This document shows, in pieces, positions 9,956-20,862 of a stretch of 38,357 nt of DNA (the first letter of the stretch is position 1; every line of letters begins with the position of its first letter). The stretch comes from an uncultured Gammaproteobacteria bacterium. GTDB taxonomy: Bacteria > Pseudomonadota > Gammaproteobacteria > GCA-002705445 > GCA-002716945. The stretch spans positions 1 through 38,357 of the forward strand of contig CACLCV010000008.1 in NCBI GenBank assembly GCA_902605525.1. The letters run 5' to 3'. Position numbers and translations under genes: made by a program. The notes under the pieces were generated by a model, which worked only from the letters and a program-made list of their open reading frames with translations, was not told the origin of the DNA and searched no databases.

Positions 9956-10441
9956 ATGAACAGTATAATCAAATTCATTAAAAGTTTATTTTTCCTTGAG
10001 ATTTTTAAAGGACTAAGTATTACAGGTAAAAAACTTTATAAGAAACCTATCACCATTCAATATCCAGAAGAAAAAACACCACAATCAACTAGATTTCGTG
10101 GTCTCCATGCACTAAGAAAATACCCAAATGGAGAAGAGAGATGTATTGGTTGTAAACTTTGTGAAGCTGTTTGTCCTGCACTTGCAATAACAATTGATAC
10201 AGAAGAGAGGGCTGATGATAACACTAGGCGAACAACTAAATACGACATAGATCTCTTTAAATGTATATACTGCGGTTTCTGTGAAGAGGCATGCCCTGTT
10301 GATGCAATTATTGAGACAAGCATTTTTGAGTACCATTTTGAAAATAGAAATGATGGAATTATGAATAAAATAGATCTTTTAAAAATTGGTGATTTATATG
10401 AGCAACAAGAGTTAAAAGACAGAAGTGCCAACGACTTATGA
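9956..10441 (+). CDS. nuoI: NADH-quinone oxidoreductase subunit I
   Basis: The 23-kDa ferredoxin-like subunit carrying [4Fe-4S] clusters N6a and N6b, which deliver electrons to N2 in NuoB. The 161 residues have two CxxCxxCxxxCP motifs: Cys63, 66, 69, 73 ([13 protein letters not shown]) and Cys103, 106, 109, 113 ([13 protein letters not shown]). The amphipathic N-terminal ~35 residues anchor it to the membrane arm, followed by [18 protein letters not shown]. nuoJ begins within its stop codon (ATGA, 4 bases). Confidence 0.98.
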   Translation: MNSIIKFIKSLFFLEIFKGLSITGKKLYKKPITIQYPEEKTPQSTRFRGLHALRKYPNGEERCIGCKLCEAVCPALAITIDTEERADDNTRRTTKYDIDLFKCIYCGFCEEACPVDAIIETSIFEYHFENRNDGIMNKIDLLKIGDLYEQQELKDRSANDL

Positions 10442-11034
10442 ATATTGAATTAATAACTTTTTTTATATTTAGCACATTACTTATATTTACTTGTATTAAA
10501 GTTATAACATCATCAAATCCTGTGCTATCAGCGATTAATTTAGTTTTTTCATTTTTTTTATCTGCAGTTCTATGGTTGCTTCTTGGAGCTGAATTCTTAT
10601 CAATCATTCTAATTCTCGTATATGTAGGTGCCGTAATGGTCCTTTTCCTTTTTGTAGTAATGATGCTAGATATAAATATTGCAAAAAAAACAGCAGCGTA
10701 TATAAAATATCTTCCTTTAGGAATAGCAGTTTTTATAGCCTTCAACATACTCATAATTTATTTTTTCATTAACACATTTGAGAATATTGACTACAATGCA
10801 GTTAAAAATATAGAAATTATAAGTGATAGTAATACTCAAAACTTAGGTTATCTTTTATTTACAAAATATATTATTGAGTTTGAGATTGCTGGATTAATAT
10901 TATTACTGGGAATCATCTCAGCGATTGTACTTACTTATAGGAAAAATCCGAAAAATAAATATCAGAACCCTACTAAGCAGATTTCAGCTTCCAAAAAAGA
11001 TAGACTAAAGATAATAACGGATCTCAAAGAATAA
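10438..11034 (+). CDS. nuoJ: NADH-quinone oxidoreductase subunit J
   Basis: Membrane-arm subunit equivalent to ND6. The 198 residues have five hydrophobic helices in the first ~165 residues. Conserved features are [51 protein letters not shown], including the glycine/tyrosine pi-bulge helix ([14 protein letters not shown]). The C-terminal ~30 residues are a lysine-rich soluble tail. Overlaps nuoI by 4 bases and lies one base before nuoK. Confidence 0.96.
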   Translation: MNIELITFFIFSTLLIFTCIKVITSSNPVLSAINLVFSFFLSAVLWLLLGAEFLSIILILVYVGAVMVLFLFVVMMLDINIAKKTAAYIKYLPLGIAVFIAFNILIIYFFINTFENIDYNAVKNIEIISDSNTQNLGYLLFTKYIIEFEIAGLILLLGIISAIVLTYRKNPKNKYQNPTKQISASKKDRLKIITDLKE

Positions 11035-11035
11035 T

Positions 11036-11341
11036 ATGATTCCAATAAGTTATTATTTGATATTAAGTACAATTATATTCACTATATCAATAGCTGGTAT
11101 ATTTCTTAATAGAAAAAATATTCTTGTTTTATTAATGTCCCTAGAATTAATGTTTTTATCAGTTAATTTTAATCTAATTACATTAGGCAACTACCTGGGG
11201 GATCTTACTGGACAAGTTTTTGTATTTTTTGTATTGACTGTCGTTGCAGCTGAATCTGCAATTGGTCTAGCTTTATTGATTGTATTATTTAGGAGTAAAA
11301 AATCTATTGATGTAGATGACTTGTCGGAGCTAAAAGGTTGA
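11036..11341 (+). CDS. nuoK: NADH-quinone oxidoreductase subunit K
   Basis: Smallest membrane-arm subunit (ND4L), 101 residues with three helices. The membrane glutamates needed for proton translocation are visible in [15 protein letters not shown] (helix 2, about residue 36) and in [17 protein letters not shown] (helix 3, about 71). Standard length for the family. Its TGA stop overlaps the TTG start of nuoL. Confidence 0.97.
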   Translation: MIPISYYLILSTIIFTISIAGIFLNRKNILVLLMSLELMFLSVNFNLITLGNYLGDLTGQVFVFFVLTVVAAESAIGLALLIVLFRSKKSIDVDDLSELKG

Positions 11342-13260
11342 TAAATATTGCTTTGTTACTTTTACTTACTCCATTGATAGGGACACTGATCCTTTTGTAC
11401 TTGCAAAACTCATCAAAAAAACTAACTATTATTATTTCAAACTTATCTATATTATTTTCTTTCTTGCTTTCTGTGTACTTACTAATTCTTTATATATCAT
11501 CCAATGCTTCTACTTTGTCTAAAGATGTATTAGTCTTCGCTGATGTAAAGATATATTCCTTAGCATTTGGACTTTATATTGATTCATTGTCCCTAGTAAT
11601 GTGCACTGTAGTCACCTCAGTCTCCTTTCTTGTTCACTATTATTCTATCTCTTATATGAAAGATGAAAAATCATTTAATAGATTTTTTATTTACACAAAC
11701 TTTTTCACATTCTCAATGCTTCTGATAGTCTTATCAAATAATTTTTTTCAACTATTTATAGGATGGGAGCTTGTAGGGTTATCTTCTTATCTATTAATAG
11801 GTTTTTGGACTAAAAAAAATTCAGCTATTAAAGCAAACTATAAAGCATTTCTGGTTAATAGAGTGGGTGATATAGGATTAATCCTAGGGTTATGCTTGAT
11901 ATTTATTTCATATAATACAACTAACTATAATGAAGTATTTCAACTAAAAGATACTATAAATAATACAAACATAAACATTTTTGGATATACATTTAATACT
12001 CTAAGTTGTATTTGCTTATTGCTATTTATAGGTGCAATGGCTAAATCTGCACAAGTGCCGCTTCATTTTTGGCTTCCAGATTCTATGGAGGGCCCAACGC
12101 CAATATCTGCCCTTATTCATGCTGCTACTATGGTAACCGCAGGTATCTATATGGTCGCAAGGCTATCACCTCTTTATGTTTTAGCGGAGGATGTTTCATT
12201 GTTTATATTGTACGTCGGTTCGATTACAGCATTTTTCCTTGGAATAGTTGCATTAGTGCAGAATGACATTAAAAGAATTATTGCATATTCAACTATCTCA
12301 CAGTTAGGCTATATGACTGCCGCACTGGGCGCATCATTATATTCATTAGCTATATTTCATTTAATCACTCACGCTTTCTTCAAAGCACTATTATTTCTGT
12401 GTGCTGGTTCAATAATTATAAAATGTCATCATGAGCAAGATATTAGGAAAATTGGAGGTTTGAGAAGGTTTATGCCTATTACGTATATGGCATTTTTATA
12501 TGCATCACTATCTTTAATTGGTTTTCCTCTCACATCAGGTTTTTATTCCAAAGAGACAATTATTGATGCGGTGGGATATTATGGTCACACAATTCCATAT
12601 ACAATGCTTTTATTATCCATATTTACCACCACACTGTATACAGCAAAAATATTCTCCAAGGTCTTTTTTGGTGAATCTACTTTACATTTAGATAGTGAAT
12701 TAAAAAATAAAGAAAATGATTTTGAAATGTTGATGCCGCTTGTGGTATTAACCATACCTTCAGTATTTTTAGGTATATTTATTTATGACTCTTTAATGTT
12801 GGGCACATTATTTGGAACTTCGTTAGCAGCACAAGAACTTGTTGTATCATTCTACAACGATTACGTTATTAATTCTCTAAATTTTTTTCTACATTCTTTT
12901 TTAACTATTAATTTTTTAATATTAACGTCAGCTATAATCTTCGGATATTTTTATTACTATAAAAAATCTTTTGTGATAAAGACACCTTCTTTTATCAAGA
13001 ATATCTTAACAGAGGAATATGGTTTTAACATTTTTTCGTCTAAATATATTCCTGAATTTCAAAACTTTATAACTAAATATTTATGGAGACGCGTTGATAT
13101 ATCAGCTATTGATAATGGATTTGTTAATAATACATCATATTTCCTTAATAAAATTTCACATAAGGTGCGCAAAGTACATACAGGTTTCATATATCATTAC
13201 TCACTAACCATAATTTCTGCTTTAATAATATTACTATTAATCATTGGGTATAAGAACTAA
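11338..13260 (+). CDS. nuoL: NADH-quinone oxidoreductase subunit L (TTG start)
   Basis: Distal antiporter-like proton-pumping subunit (ND5). The 640 residues contain the Mrp-antiporter core with [16 protein letters not shown] (Glu of helix 5), [34 protein letters not shown] and [18 protein letters not shown]. The C-terminal section supplies the long lateral helix and a final membrane anchor. The start is TTG 11338 overlapping the nuoK TGA; GGAG at 11326-11329 lies 8 bases upstream, and no ATG in frame is near, so TTG is well supported. nuoM follows immediately after the stop. Confidence 0.97.
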   Translation: MINIALLLLLTPLIGTLILLYLQNSSKKLTIIISNLSILFSFLLSVYLLILYISSNASTLSKDVLVFADVKIYSLAFGLYIDSLSLVMCTVVTSVSFLVHYYSISYMKDEKSFNRFFIYTNFFTFSMLLIVLSNNFFQLFIGWELVGLSSYLLIGFWTKKNSAIKANYKAFLVNRVGDIGLILGLCLIFISYNTTNYNEVFQLKDTINNTNINIFGYTFNTLSCICLLLFIGAMAKSAQVPLHFWLPDSMEGPTPISALIHAATMVTAGIYMVARLSPLYVLAEDVSLFILYVGSITAFFLGIVALVQNDIKRIIAYSTISQLGYMTAALGASLYSLAIFHLITHAFFKALLFLCAGSIIIKCHHEQDIRKIGGLRRFMPITYMAFLYASLSLIGFPLTSGFYSKETIIDAVGYYGHTIPYTMLLLSIFTTTLYTAKIFSKVFFGESTLHLDSELKNKENDFEMLMPLVVLTIPSVFLGIFIYDSLMLGTLFGTSLAAQELVVSFYNDYVINSLNFFLHSFLTINFLILTSAIIFGYFYYYKKSFVIKTPSFIKNILTEEYGFNIFSSKYIPEFQNFITKYLWRRVDISAIDNGFVNNTSYFLNKISHKVRKVHTGFIYHYSLTIISALIILLLIIGYKN

Positions 13261-14763
13261 ATGTTTGATTATCCTATTCTTAGCTTGTTAATATGGATAC
13301 CAATACTTATAGGACTAGTGCTAATTTTATCAAAAAATATTAGCGACAATATATCTCAACTCATAACATTGCTAACATCATTTTTAATACTGGTTGTTTC
13401 AATAAATTTAACCCAAGCTTATGATCATACTACAAGCCAACTTCAATTTATTGAGCGTATCGAATGGATATCTGGCCTAAATATATTTTATTATCTTGCA
13501 GTTGATGGGATATCTGTTTCACTTATATTACTAACAGCTTTTATAAACTTTTTAATTGCAATTTATGCGTCCTCAGAAAACTATGTCAAAAAGTCTTCAT
13601 TTTTAGGTTACTTTTTAATTTTAGAAGGACTTCTCATAGGAACCTTTTCAGCATTCGATAGCATTCTTTTTTATATATTTTTTGAAAGTTTATTGATTCC
13701 ATTATTTCTAATTATAGGTATATGGGGTGGAGCTAATAGAAAATATGCTACTTTGAAATTCTTTCTTTATACATTATTTGGTTCTGTTTTAATGTTAATT
13801 TCTATAATTTATTTAGCAAAAATATCTGGATCATTTGCAATTCAGGATTTTTATTCTGTTAATCTGTCGTTTCAAGAAGAGATATTGATACTCTTAGCAT
13901 TTCTAATTGGATTTGGAATTAAAATACCAATGTGGCCTGTTCATACATGGCTGCCAGATGCACATGTAGAAGCTCCAACAAGTGGGTCAGTTATTTTGGC
14001 TTCAGTTCTTCTTAAAGTTGGTGGATATGGAATGATTAGATTTATGTTGCCGGTAACAACAGACGCGGGAATTTATTTAAGTGAGTATATGATTTATTTA
14101 TCTCTAATAGCTATCATCTATATTAGTTTTGTAGCTTATGCTCAAGAAGACATGAAAAAACTAATTGCATATTCATCTGTAGCACATATGGGTTTTGTTA
14201 CACTAGGTATCTTCCTGGTATTTAATCTACTTGACAGTAATACATCTGCTGCAATAATTGGCCTCGAGGGTGCAATGGTTCAGATGATATCTCATGGATT
14301 AATATCTGCGGCATTATTTTTTTGTATAGGAATAATATACAAGCATTCCAAATCGAGACTTCTTAAAGATAATTATGGTGTTTCTAAATTCATGCCAATT
14401 TTCTCTTTTATGATGATTTTTTTTCTTATGGCAAACTCTGGCTTACCAGGAACTTCGGGTTTTGTTGGGGAATTTCTTGTAATTACTTCATCTCTAGGCT
14501 CAAGCTTTTTATTCGGTTTTCTTGCAGCGACATCACTACTTCTATCAGCATCTTATTCACTTAAAATGGGTAAAACTGTTTTATTTGGAGATAACCTTAA
14601 AAACATTCAAGGATATACAGAATGTAGTTTTAATGAGAAAATTGTTCTAACAATTCTAATTATATTTATTTTATATCTTGGTATTATCCCAGATTACTTA
14701 TTTAAAATTATTGACCAATCCGTTATTGGTATTGTTGAGTCATTATCAGCAGGTAAAATATAA
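13261..14763 (+). CDS. nuoM: NADH-quinone oxidoreductase subunit M
   Basis: Antiporter-like proton-pumping subunit (ND4), 500 residues and about 14 helices. Key segments are FFESLLIPLFLIIGIWGG (helix 5 glutamate), GIKIPMWPVHTWLPDAHVEAPTSGSVILAS and EDMKKLIAYSSVAHMGFV. It starts on the base after the nuoL stop and its own stop overlaps nuoN (TAATG). No unusual residue is seen. Confidence 0.98.
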   Translation: MFDYPILSLLIWIPILIGLVLILSKNISDNISQLITLLTSFLILVVSINLTQAYDHTTSQLQFIERIEWISGLNIFYYLAVDGISVSLILLTAFINFLIAIYASSENYVKKSSFLGYFLILEGLLIGTFSAFDSILFYIFFESLLIPLFLIIGIWGGANRKYATLKFFLYTLFGSVLMLISIIYLAKISGSFAIQDFYSVNLSFQEEILILLAFLIGFGIKIPMWPVHTWLPDAHVEAPTSGSVILASVLLKVGGYGMIRFMLPVTTDAGIYLSEYMIYLSLIAIIYISFVAYAQEDMKKLIAYSSVAHMGFVTLGIFLVFNLLDSNTSAAIIGLEGAMVQMISHGLISAALFFCIGIIYKHSKSRLLKDNYGVSKFMPIFSFMMIFFLMANSGLPGTSGFVGEFLVITSSLGSSFLFGFLAATSLLLSASYSLKMGKTVLFGDNLKNIQGYTECSFNEKIVLTILIIFILYLGIIPDYLFKIIDQSVIGIVESLSAGKI

Positions 14764-16193
14764 TGTTGAATATTTTATTTATACCCGAAATAATACTTTC
14801 AATTGGAGTGATGATAATTATTCTATTTGACTTATTTTTTCAAAAACAGAAAGGACTCTCATTCACTTTAGTACAGTTTCTATTATTAATAGCTGCCTAT
14901 TACTCTCTTAATAATAAATTTTCACCTAGTTATAGCGCATATACACTTAATGAGTTTACAAATATTTTTAAATTCATTCTTTTAGTTGGCTCTCTTACGA
15001 TATTTCACTATACATATAAGCATCTTAAATTTCTAAAAATTCTTAAAATTGAATACTTCACGATTTCATTACTAGGCCTTATAGGAACTATGATTATGAT
15101 TTCAGCAAATAGTTTACTAATGTTGTATCTTGGCATTGAATTATTATCACTATCTTTATACGCACTCATTGGTTTCAATAAAAAATCATCATTATCATCT
15201 GAAGCTGCAATTAAATATTATGTCCTAGGGGCAATGTCATCTGGCATACTATTGTTTGGTATCTCATTAATTTATGGTTTCACAGGTTCTATAGCCTATG
15301 ATGACATAGCATATCAATTGATTAATATCGATATGAATTCAGTTGATTACATAGCTATTATTTTTGGAATGATTTTTATAACTGCCAGCCTATGTTTTAA
15401 GTTTGGAGCAGCCCCATTTCATATGTGGGTTCCTGATATTTATCAAGGTTCTTTAATAAGTACTACAATATTATTGAGTACTCTTCCAAAGATTGCAGTT
15501 TTTATTGTTTTTCTTAAACTATATTTCATACCATTTATTCTTCTTAGAGAAGTATGGTCAGATATATTAATTTTTGTCGGAATGCTCTCTATAGTAATAG
15601 GGAGTCTGTTTGCTTTAACTCAAGAAAATATAAAAAGACTTCTAGCATATTCTGCTATATCTAATATAGGATTTATCATATTATCACTTGGCCTGATCTC
15701 GATCGACGGCATTCATGCATCACTATATTATACTGTGGTGTATAGTTTAACAGCACTAGCATCATTTGGCATTATTACTCATATTACCTCTAATAGTAAT
15801 GGCATTGAAAAGATAACCGATCTAGCAGGATTATCAAAGACACATCCATACTTTGCTTTTTTAATTTTAATAACTATGCTGTCTTCAGCAGGTATTCCGC
15901 CGTTAATTGGATTTCATGCAAAGTTAATGGTAATTAAGGCATTAATAAGTAGTTCGTATATTATACTTTCAATTATTGTGGTAATAATGACTGTTGTCTC
16001 AGCTTATTACTATTTAAAAGTTATTAAAACAATTTATTTTGATAACAGAGAAGATTTAATCTCAACTTACTCTAATAGTGATATAGTTTTATCGATAAAT
16101 GTTTTATCACTCATAGCTTTAGGAATTTTTCCTTATCTATTATTCAACTTAACTAGTTACCTTATGAGAATATTTTCTGTAATTTCTATTTAA
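14763..16193 (+). CDS. nuoN: NADH-quinone oxidoreductase subunit N
   Basis: Antiporter-like proton-pumping subunit (ND2) next to NuoK, 476 residues and about 14 helices. Recognisable parts are YLGIELLSLSLYALIGF (helix 5 glutamate), the lysine-bearing KFGAAPFHMWVPDIYQGS and ENIKRLLAYSAISNIGF. Last gene of the nuo operon. The downstream 39 bases hold a weak AT palindrome (16201-16218) without a T-run, so nuo transcripts may read into tRNA-fMet. Confidence 0.97.
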   Translation: MLNILFIPEIILSIGVMIIILFDLFFQKQKGLSFTLVQFLLLIAAYYSLNNKFSPSYSAYTLNEFTNIFKFILLVGSLTIFHYTYKHLKFLKILKIEYFTISLLGLIGTMIMISANSLLMLYLGIELLSLSLYALIGFNKKSSLSSEAAIKYYVLGAMSSGILLFGISLIYGFTGSIAYDDIAYQLINIDMNSVDYIAIIFGMIFITASLCFKFGAAPFHMWVPDIYQGSLISTTILLSTLPKIAVFIVFLKLYFIPFILLREVWSDILIFVGMLSIVIGSLFALTQENIKRLLAYSAISNIGFIILSLGLISIDGIHASLYYTVVYSLTALASFGIITHITSNSNGIEKITDLAGLSKTHPYFAFLILITMLSSAGIPPLIGFHAKLMVIKALISSSYIILSIIVVIMTVVSAYYYLKVIKTIYFDNREDLISTYSNSDIVLSINVLSLIALGIFPYLLFNLTSYLMRIFSVISI

Positions 16194-16194
16194 C

Positions 16195-16221
16195 TTGAAA
16201 ATAATTTCCATAAATTATAGA
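16195..16221 (+). promoter_or_regulatory. Possible promoter for tRNA-fMet and the rimP operon
   Basis: TTGAAA (16195-16200) and TATAGA (16216-16221) are separated by 15 bases and would start transcription a few bases before the tRNA at 16233. The spacing is shorter than ideal and an AT palindrome ATAATTT/AAATTAT (16201-16218) lies between them, so this is tentative. E. coli metY has its own promoter at this position. Confidence 0.3.
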
Positions 16222-16232
16222 CTTCATACCAG

Positions 16233-16309
<77 letters not shown>

Positions 16310-16365
16310 TAAAATAATCAAATTCTCTTTCGCATTACTTCTATTTTGATATACAATACACAGAC

Positions 16366-16381
16366 GGCTCCTATTGGGGCC
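16366..16381 (+). promoter_or_regulatory. rimP leader hairpin, possible attenuator
   Basis: GGCTCC/GGGGCC (six pairs, one T-G) with loop TATT is the only GC-rich hairpin between the tRNA and rimP, and is followed by ATTTTAATG. It lies 17 bases before the rimP ATG. It may slow or end transcription after the tRNA, or shield the rimP start region; the T-run is short, so a strong terminator is unlikely. Confidence 0.4.
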
Positions 16382-16398
16382 ATTTTAATGCTCGTTTT

Positions 16399-16854
16399 AT
16401 GAAAGAAGTTGAAGAAAACATAATGAATAAATTGAATGAATTGCTTGTAAATGATTTGAAAGCTATAAATGTTAATATATTTGGTAATAGAGATGCTAGA
16501 AGTATTCAAATAATGATTGAGTCTGATTCTGGTGTATCCATTGATCATTGCTCAAAGGTAACAAAATTAGCTCAAAATATAATCACATTAGAAAAATATA
16601 TTGACGAAAACTATAGCATAGAAGTTTCTTCACCCGGCATAAATAGACCACTATATAATATTGATGATTTTATCAAATACCAGGGAGAAAGAGTATATGT
16701 AGAATTAAAAAAGAATATTAATAATCAGAAAAGATTCAAGGGATATTATGAGGTGATTGGCAATACGATTTGTCTCAATTATAAAAAAGAAAAAGTATCA
16801 ATAACATTCGATGCTATAAAAAAAGCTAATTTAGTTAGGGAGATAAAAATATGA
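16399..16854 (+). CDS. rimP: Ribosome maturation factor RimP
   Basis: Binds the 30S precursor and assists maturation of the small subunit. The 151 residues have the N-terminal alpha/beta domain with SDSGVSIDHCSKVTKL and YSIEVSSPGINRPL (about 75-90), then an Sm-like barrel (about 92-150). ATG 16399 was chosen because the N-terminal length to the DGI-DDC region then equals that of E. coli RimP; no clear ribosome site is visible, and an ATG at 16423 is a possible alternative. Overlaps nusA by 4 bases (ATGA). Confidence 0.94.
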   Translation: MKEVEENIMNKLNELLVNDLKAINVNIFGNRDARSIQIMIESDSGVSIDHCSKVTKLAQNIITLEKYIDENYSIEVSSPGINRPLYNIDDFIKYQGERVYVELKKNINNQKRFKGYYEVIGNTICLNYKKEKVSITFDAIKKANLVREIKI

Positions 16855-18356
16855 ATAAAGAGATACTTCTAATAATTGACACAGTCTCTAATGAAAAAAA
16901 TGTTGATCGAGAAATTATTATTGATGCAATGGAGCATGCATTAGCATCTGCTGTAAAGAAAAAATATAAACTTGATAATAAAACTCAAGATGAAATTGAC
17001 GTGGAGGTTAGTATCAATCAAGATAATGGATCATACACGACTATAAGAAAATGGGAAGTTGTGAATGAAATGTTAGTAGATGATGAGTATGAAAAAAAAA
17101 TGCTTATTGAGTTTGCTAAAGAAAAAAATTCTGATATCAATGTTGGCGAATATATAACTGAAGAAATTGAATCAGTTGAGTTTGGTAGGATTGTTGCTCA
17201 AACAGCAAAACAAAACATAGTTGCTAGTCTCAAGGCGGCAGAGAGAAACAGAATAGTTGATCTATATGCACCCAGAATAGGAGAACTATTATTTGGTATA
17301 GTAAGAAGAGTTGACAAAAATAATGTATTCCTTGACTTGAACTCCAATGAAGGAAGCAGCCTTTCTGATGAAGCTATGATTCTGAAAGAAAATCTTATAC
17401 CCAGAGAAAATATTAAACCGGGCGACAGAATCAGGGGTTACTTGAAGGATGTACAATCAGAGTTGAGAGGTCCTCAATTATATATTTCTAGAAAATGTTC
17501 AGAGTTTTTAATTGAGCTTTTCAGATTGGAAGTACCAGAAGTAGGCCAAGGTATTATTGAGATATTAGGGGCTTCAAGAGATCCAGGACTAAGGGCTAAA
17601 ATAGCAGTTAAATCAAATGATCCAAAACTTGATGCAATTGGAGCATGTGTTGGTATGAGGGGATCCAGAGTACAGTCAGTATCTAATGAACTTGCTGGAG
17701 AAAGAATAGACATCATCCCATGGGATGAAGACCCAGCAAAATTTGTTATTAATGCTATGTCTCCTGCTGAGGTCTTATCAATAGTAGTCGATGAAACGAG
17801 TAAAACTATGGATATAGCTGTTGCAGAAGAGCAGCTATCACAGGCTATTGGACGAGGAGGTCAAAATGTCAGATTAGCAAGCGAGCTAACAGGCTGGAAC
17901 CTTAATGTGATGAGCAAGGATGATGCTGATGACAAAAATACTAAAGAAGAAGAGGAAACTGCAACTAAATTTCAAAATGAACTTAATGTAGACAATGATG
18001 TTGCTAAAATACTTGCTGAAGAAGGTTTTACTTCAATTGAAGAGATAGCATTATGTGAAATTGAAGAACTTGAAAATATAAATGGTTTTGATACAGATCT
18101 TGTAAATGAACTTAGAAAAAGAGCTAATGATGAATATGATAAGAAACAAAAAGAAATAGATGATAAGTCATCATTAAAAAACTTGTCTGATCTTACAGAT
18201 GATCATATAACATTACTTAAAAACAATGATATATTAACTATTAGTGATGTGGCAGATTTATCAATTGATGAATTGCTTGATTATATTGAGTTATCAAATG
18301 AAACTGCCGGAAAGGTTATAATGATGGCTCGTGAGAGTTGGTCTGAAGAGGAATAA
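16851..18356 (+). CDS. nusA: Transcription termination/antitermination factor NusA
   Basis: RNA polymerase-bound factor that controls pausing, termination and antitermination. The 501 residues show, in order, an N-terminal polymerase-binding domain (1-~125), an S1 domain (~135-200), two KH domains (~200-345, with RDPGLRAKIAV, GACVGMRGSRVQSV and QAIGRGGQNVRLAS), and two acidic helix-hairpin-helix repeats (~370-425 and ~440-500) as in E. coli. The final residues ESWSEEE resemble the E. coli acidic tail. Coupled to rimP by ATGA and to infB by TAATG. Confidence 0.97.
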   Translation: MNKEILLIIDTVSNEKNVDREIIIDAMEHALASAVKKKYKLDNKTQDEIDVEVSINQDNGSYTTIRKWEVVNEMLVDDEYEKKMLIEFAKEKNSDINVGEYITEEIESVEFGRIVAQTAKQNIVASLKAAERNRIVDLYAPRIGELLFGIVRRVDKNNVFLDLNSNEGSSLSDEAMILKENLIPRENIKPGDRIRGYLKDVQSELRGPQLYISRKCSEFLIELFRLEVPEVGQGIIEILGASRDPGLRAKIAVKSNDPKLDAIGACVGMRGSRVQSVSNELAGERIDIIPWDEDPAKFVINAMSPAEVLSIVVDETSKTMDIAVAEEQLSQAIGRGGQNVRLASELTGWNLNVMSKDDADDKNTKEEEETATKFQNELNVDNDVAKILAEEGFTSIEEIALCEIEELENINGFDTDLVNELRKRANDEYDKKQKEIDDKSSLKNLSDLTDDHITLLKNNDILTISDVADLSIDELLDYIELSNETAGKVIMMARESWSEEE

Positions 18357-20524
18357 TGTCAGAAAAAGACAATATAAAACTTAAAACAGATACTTTATCC
18401 TCAAGGAAAAGTAGTGCTTCAGTGGGCGTACATGTCAAAAGAAAAAGAAAGATTATTGCTAAGCCAGTATCAAAAGCCACATTGAAAACAAATGACGTTG
18501 CTGTTGTAAAAAAAGAAGTAAAAAATTCCTCTCCATTAAAAAAAACAAATAATGAAAAAAAAGTTAAAACATTAGCTAAAGTTAGTGAACCACCAACACA
18601 AGATATTAAATCTTCAAAAAAACAAAAAATCAATAAAGATGAAAAAATTGAAAAAATGGAAAGCAAAGAGCTTCATCTTAAATCACCTAAACAAAAAAAA
18701 GACAAAAATAAAAAGAACAAAAATCATATCAAAGATATAGCTCCTACTCATAAGTTTGAAAAACCAACCGAACCTGTAAAAAGAGATGTGAAAATAAGTC
18801 AATCTATGACGGTAGCTGAACTTGCAAATCAAATGGCTTTGAAAAATACTGATCTTATATCAAAAATGATGAGCTTAGGAGTTATGGCCACTGTAAACCA
18901 ATCTCTAGATCAAGATACAGCAATTCTTATAACCGAGGAAATAGGACACAATCCAGTTATACAAAAAGAGAATGAAGATGATATTGAACAGCCAGAAAAA
19001 ATAAAAATAACTGATGGAAAAACTCGCGCTCCAATAGTGACAATTATGGGCCATGTAGATCATGGTAAAACTTCACTACTAGATCATATCAGAAAGTCAA
19101 AAATTACTGAGTCTGAATCTGGTGGAATTACACAACATGTTGGCGCATATAGAGTCAAAACTAATAATGGTGAAATAGCTTTTCTTGATACACCTGGACA
19201 TGCTGCATTCACCAGCATGAGGGCTAGGGGTGCTCAAGTAACTGATATAGTTATACTTGTTGTTTCTGCAGATGACGGAGTAATGCCTCAAACTGAAGAG
19301 GCTATTGAGCATGCTAAAGCAGCTGGTGTACCATTAATAGTTGCTATAAACAAAATTGATAAAGAAAATGCAGATCAAGAAAAAGTTAAAAATGATTTAG
19401 CTGCAAAGAATGTAATTCCTGAGGAATGGGGTGGTGAGACAATTTTTATACCTATATCTGCACTTACTGGTCAAGGGGTCGATACTCTTTTAGACTCTGT
19501 TGTCCTGCAGGCTGAAATATTAGAACTTAAAGCTCATGATACGGGCCCTGCTTCAGGCGTTGTAATTGAATCGTCATTAGATAAAGGTAAAGGACCTGTT
19601 GCAACCGTATTGATTCAAAATGGTATATTAAATATGAAAGATTTTGTTCTAGTGGGTCAAACATTCGGAAGAGTAAGAGCTCTTTTCAATGAATTTGGTA
19701 AACCAGTTAACAATGCAGGGCCAAGTACTCCTGTAGTGATTACAGGTTTGTCTGCTACACCAAATGTAGGTGACCAGTTAATATCAACAGATGATGAGAA
19801 AAAAGTTAAAGAAATTGCATCTACAAGAGAAAAAAAACAAAAAGAAATTGACATGCAAAGCAAACAAAAGAATTTCTCAATAGAATCATTTGGTAATGCT
19901 AATGGATCTAAAAAAATTATAAACTATCTAGTAAAGACTGATGTCCAAGGTAGCTGTGAGGCCATTATAAATAGCTTACAATCTATAGAAAATCCAGATG
20001 TTGGTTTGGAGATAATATATAGTGGCGTTGGTGGCATAACGGAATCAGATATCAATCTAGCTTTAAGTGCACAGGCCCATGTAATAGGGTTTAATGTAAG
20101 GGCAGATAGTAAAGCTAAAAAATTAATCGAATCACACGATATACCTTTACAGTACTTTAGTATAATTTACGATTTAATAGATGCTGTGAAATTTGACTTG
20201 TCTGGTGAACTTGAACCCGAAGTTAAAGAAGAAATTATCGGCATAGCTACTGTTAAAGATGTATTTCGTTCATCAAAGCTTGGCGCAATAGCAGGAACTA
20301 TAGTTTCAGAAGGAGTAATTGAAAAAGATCAACCTATAAGAGTATTACGCGAAAATACAGTTATTTATGAGGGAGAGCTAGAATCTTTAAGAAGATTTAA
20401 AGAAGATGTTAAGGAAGTTAAAAGCGGAACGGAATGTGGTATTGGCGTTAAGGACTATAATGATATCAAGTCTGGCGATCAGATAGAAGTTTACAAGAGA
20501 ACTGAAATCAAGCGCTCTATTTAA
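18356..20524 (+). CDS. infB: Translation initiation factor IF-2
   Basis: GTPase that brings fMet-tRNA to the 30S subunit and promotes subunit joining. The 722 residues start with a lysine-rich, low-complexity region (~20-145), then an IF2N domain (~150-200). The G domain has GHVDHGKTS (232-240), DTPGHAAF and NKID, followed by domains II-IV ending in IEVYKRTEIKRSI. Shorter than the 890-residue E. coli protein because the N-terminal region is reduced. It sits downstream of the initiator tRNA it uses. One-base overlap with nusA. Confidence 0.98.
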   Translation: MSEKDNIKLKTDTLSSRKSSASVGVHVKRKRKIIAKPVSKATLKTNDVAVVKKEVKNSSPLKKTNNEKKVKTLAKVSEPPTQDIKSSKKQKINKDEKIEKMESKELHLKSPKQKKDKNKKNKNHIKDIAPTHKFEKPTEPVKRDVKISQSMTVAELANQMALKNTDLISKMMSLGVMATVNQSLDQDTAILITEEIGHNPVIQKENEDDIEQPEKIKITDGKTRAPIVTIMGHVDHGKTSLLDHIRKSKITESESGGITQHVGAYRVKTNNGEIAFLDTPGHAAFTSMRARGAQVTDIVILVVSADDGVMPQTEEAIEHAKAAGVPLIVAINKIDKENADQEKVKNDLAAKNVIPEEWGGETIFIPISALTGQGVDTLLDSVVLQAEILELKAHDTGPASGVVIESSLDKGKGPVATVLIQNGILNMKDFVLVGQTFGRVRALFNEFGKPVNNAGPSTPVVITGLSATPNVGDQLISTDDEKKVKEIASTREKKQKEIDMQSKQKNFSIESFGNANGSKKIINYLVKTDVQGSCEAIINSLQSIENPDVGLEIIYSGVGGITESDINLALSAQAHVIGFNVRADSKAKKLIESHDIPLQYFSIIYDLIDAVKFDLSGELEPEVKEEIIGIATVKDVFRSSKLGAIAGTIVSEGVIEKDQPIRVLRENTVIYEGELESLRRFKEDVKEVKSGTECGIGVKDYNDIKSGDQIEVYKRTEIKRSI

Positions 20525-20525
20525 A

Positions 20526-20855
20526 ATGAGCAGAATGAATAAAATTGAAGATCTTCTTCATAAAGAAATTGCTAGTATAATCGTTACTAGAATAGATAAT
20601 CAGGATATTAAAAATACTGTAACTATCACTGACATAAAGGTTAGCAAAGATATCCGAAGTGCGATCGTGTATTTTACTACATTAAAAAATGATTTTAAGA
20701 AAATTGAAAAAATAATGAATACACTCAAACCAACAATAAAATTCTATCTATCAAAAAATGTTCATCTTAAAAGAGTCCCAGATTTTAAATTTATTTTTGA
20801 TGATACAGTAATTAAAGGACAAAAAATTAATATGCTTCTTGATTCACTCAAGTAA
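20526..20855 (+). CDS. rbfA: Ribosome-binding factor A
   Basis: Small KH-fold protein that binds immature 30S subunits, needed for 16S 5'-end processing and cold growth. The 109 residues fit the compact RbfA family: an N-terminal RMNKIEDLLHKEIASII, TITDIKVSKDIRSAIVYFT in the centre, and HLKRVPDFKFIFDDTVIKGQKINMLLD at the end (the L-R-PE/DF-F--D pattern is diagnostic). One base after infB; truB follows 7 bases later. Confidence 0.95.
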   Translation: MSRMNKIEDLLHKEIASIIVTRIDNQDIKNTVTITDIKVSKDIRSAIVYFTTLKNDFKKIEKIMNTLKPTIKFYLSKNVHLKRVPDFKFIFDDTVIKGQKINMLLDSLK

Positions 20856-20862
20856 TTGATTT

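Noticed and set aside
10057-10431. Two overlapping minus-strand open frames across nuoI
   Set aside because: Both are shadows of the ferredoxin motifs of nuoI; the conserved cysteine codons define the real frame.
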